This document shows positions 63,140 to 64,000 of a stretch of DNA of 64,000 nt, piece after piece (position 1 is the stretch's first letter; each line of letters opens with the position of its first letter). Below the pieces are notes generated by a model. The model was not told the DNA's origin. It saw only the letters and a list, made by a program, of their open reading frames with translations, and did no database searches. A program made the position numbers and the translations under genes. The stretch comes from Clostridium chauvoei (GTDB taxonomy: Bacteria > Bacillota > Clostridia > Clostridiales > Clostridiaceae): NCBI RefSeq assembly GCF_002327185.1, contig NZ_CP018624.1, forward strand, positions 930,001 through 994,000. Direction: 5' to 3'.

Positions 63140-63745
63140 GTGACAAATTTAGAATTAAATAAGAGAGATAATAAAGTTTCAAATAGTGCTAAGAAAGCAA
63201 GAAGAAATGGAAAGGTCCCAGGTGTTTTATATGGAAAAACAATCAAGAGTTTAATGTTTGAAGTAGGAGAGTTAGAATTAGCAAGAGAAATAGCATGTGA
63301 AGGAGAACATGGTATATTAAATTTTAATTTAACCGGAGAAAATCATAAAGCATTAGTTAAGGATGTTCAAAGAGATCCAGTATCTCATAAAATAATACAT
63401 TTAGATTTAGAAGAATTACAAGGAAATCAAAATATAATATCTTCAGTACCAATTCATTATGTTGGAGAAGAGATATTAACTAAAAGAGGAATTGTTCTTC
63501 AAAAAGAAAGAGATAGTGTAAAGGTAGAATGTGCAGCTGATCTATTACCTAAATATTTAGAAGTTAAAGTAAATAGAGGGGGAGTAGGTTCAGTTTATAA
63601 GTTTGGAGATTTAGAAGTAGCATCTGAAATTTCAATAGTAGACGATTTAAATTCTGTAATAGCATCTATTAGCTATGAAAGAAAAACTGTAGCTGATGAT
63701 ATGGAAGCTGTAGTAGAATCAGAAGAAAAAGATCTAAATAAGTAA
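63140..63745 (+). CDS. ctc: Ribosomal protein L25/general stress protein Ctc
   Basis: 201 aa, GTG start with TAGGAGG eight bases upstream. N-terminal 5S rRNA-binding domain (RRNGKVPGVLYGKTIKSLMF, HLDLEEL), then the C-terminal TL5-type domain (VPIHYVGEE..RGIVLQKERDSVKVECAADLLP) of the long L25 form. Binds 5S rRNA in the 50S subunit; in bacilli also stress induced. The acidic tail (DDMEAVVESEEKD) is usual. Confidence 0.94.
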   Translation: MTNLELNKRDNKVSNSAKKARRNGKVPGVLYGKTIKSLMFEVGELELAREIACEGEHGILNFNLTGENHKALVKDVQRDPVSHKIIHLDLEELQGNQNIISSVPIHYVGEEILTKRGIVLQKERDSVKVECAADLLPKYLEVKVNRGGVGSVYKFGDLEVASEISIVDDLNSVIASISYERKTVADDMEAVVESEEKDLNK

Positions 63746-63765
63746 TAATTACTATATTTAAGTTA

Positions 63766-63810
63766 TGATAGTAAGAGTTATAGCGATTTTTTTTGTTATA
63801 GCTCTTTATA
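63766..63810 (+). terminator. Probable terminator after ctc
   Basis: AGAGTTATAGC ... GTTATAGCTCT with a G-T mismatch in the stem, followed by TTATATTTT; moderate quality. Confidence 0.5.
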
Positions 63811-63879
63811 TTTTATGTTTAAATAGTTTATTATTTATTGTATAATAATATCTGATTATTAAATTAAGGAGGGGTATTT

Positions 63880-64000
63880 ATGTTATTTATGGAAAAATAC
63901 CAACATTGGTTAGATTCAACAATAGTTGATGAGGAAATTAAAGAAGAGTTAAGAAATATAAAAGATGAAAAAGAATTAGAAGATAGATTTTATAAAGAAC
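63880..64000 (+). CDS. Phospho-sugar mutase, 5' part only
   Basis: Starts at ATG 63880 with AAGGAGGGG at about 7-base spacing and runs off the window after 40 codons. The visible peptide MLFMEKYQHWLDSTIVDEEI then KEELRNIKDEKELEDRFYKE matches the N-terminal helix of alpha-D-phosphohexomutases of the PgcA/PgmB-type in Firmicutes (family wording EKYxxWLxxxxxDEExKEEL then the EIEDRFYKDLEFGTGG catalytic approach, outside the window here). Substrate (glucose/mannose phosphate) cannot be decided. Confidence 0.75.
   Translation, partial: MLFMEKYQHWLDSTIVDEEIKEELRNIKDEKELEDRFYKE

Noticed and set aside
1-64000. CRISPR array, prophage, toxin-antitoxin or defence island
   Set aside because: No regularly spaced repeat series, phage structural genes, cas genes or typical defence proteins were seen in either strand.

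Overview
The window is a stretch of a low-GC (roughly 30% G+C by eye) Gram-positive chromosome, almost certainly a spore-forming Clostridium (sensu stricto, Clostridiaceae). Supporting signs are the extreme A/T codon bias, strong GGAGG ribosome binding sites, T-box, M-box and fluoride leaders, a small acid-soluble spore protein, a YtxC-type sporulation protein, a PdaB-like deacetylase and many lipoproteins with short lipoboxes. It is mostly housekeeping chromosome. The only clear mobile DNA is one IS256-family insertion sequence.

Layout. 1-1.7 kb: three small lineage-specific genes (secreted acidic protein, unknown protein, helical lipoprotein). 1.8-7.1 kb: topB, then an M-box Mg2+ riboswitch with mgtE, then a fluoride riboswitch with a cation/proton antiporter. 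7.2-9.6 kb: a tiny zinc-ribbon protein and a reverse-strand two-component system. 9.8-12.8 kb: M16 peptidase, recX and a membrane transglutaminase. 12.8-14.3 kb: the IS element, inserted exactly between the transglutaminase stop codon and a shared terminator. 14.4-16.4 kb: TPR protein (-), PfkB kinase and two tiny charged proteins. 16.4-21.1 kb: T-box-valS and folC. 21.3-28.7 kb: purine nucleoside phosphorylase, a ribonuclease Z-like gene broken by an in-frame TGA, amidase, DEAD-box helicase, TSCPD protein, beta-propeller, DUF4364-type protein, polysaccharide deacetylase and a two-OB-fold SSB.

29-35 kb: an oppBCDFA oligopeptide transporter operon with its own promoter and a candidate catabolite-response element, then a tiny reverse-strand gene. 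35.1-37.8 kb: reverse-strand asd-dapA-dapB (diaminopimelate/lysine branch). 38-41 kb: SASP, methyltransferase, Hsp33 and a 3D-domain protein with a long upstream region. 41.1-43.8 kb: tRNA-Cys (-), HD-domain protein, a putative guanidino-modifying-fold protein and ytxC. 43.8-47.3 kb: attenuated infC-rpmI-rplT operon (infC starts with ATT) and a KtrB/KtrA potassium system. 47.3-51.9 kb: SPOUT rRNA methyltransferase and T-box-pheST. 52-63.9 kb: zapA, a lipoprotein (-), U32 peptidase, mutS2, DUF523 with an overlapping unknown gene, a VanY-type carboxypeptidase, an Orn/Lys/Arg-type decarboxylase (-), an L25/Ctc ribosomal protein and the start of a phospho-sugar mutase cut by the window end.

Regulation by leader RNA is unusually visible. 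Five genes or operons (mgtE, the antiporter, valS, pheST, infC) have a leader ending in an intrinsic terminator. I found no CRISPR array, prophage or defence island, and I do not claim a wholly new system. The best leads are the fluoride-switched antiporter, a well-formed 29-codon reading frame between the M-box terminator and mgtE, the IS256 copy whose left end is itself a terminator, the TGG-to-TGA break in the ribonuclease Z-like gene, and the guanidino-fold protein.
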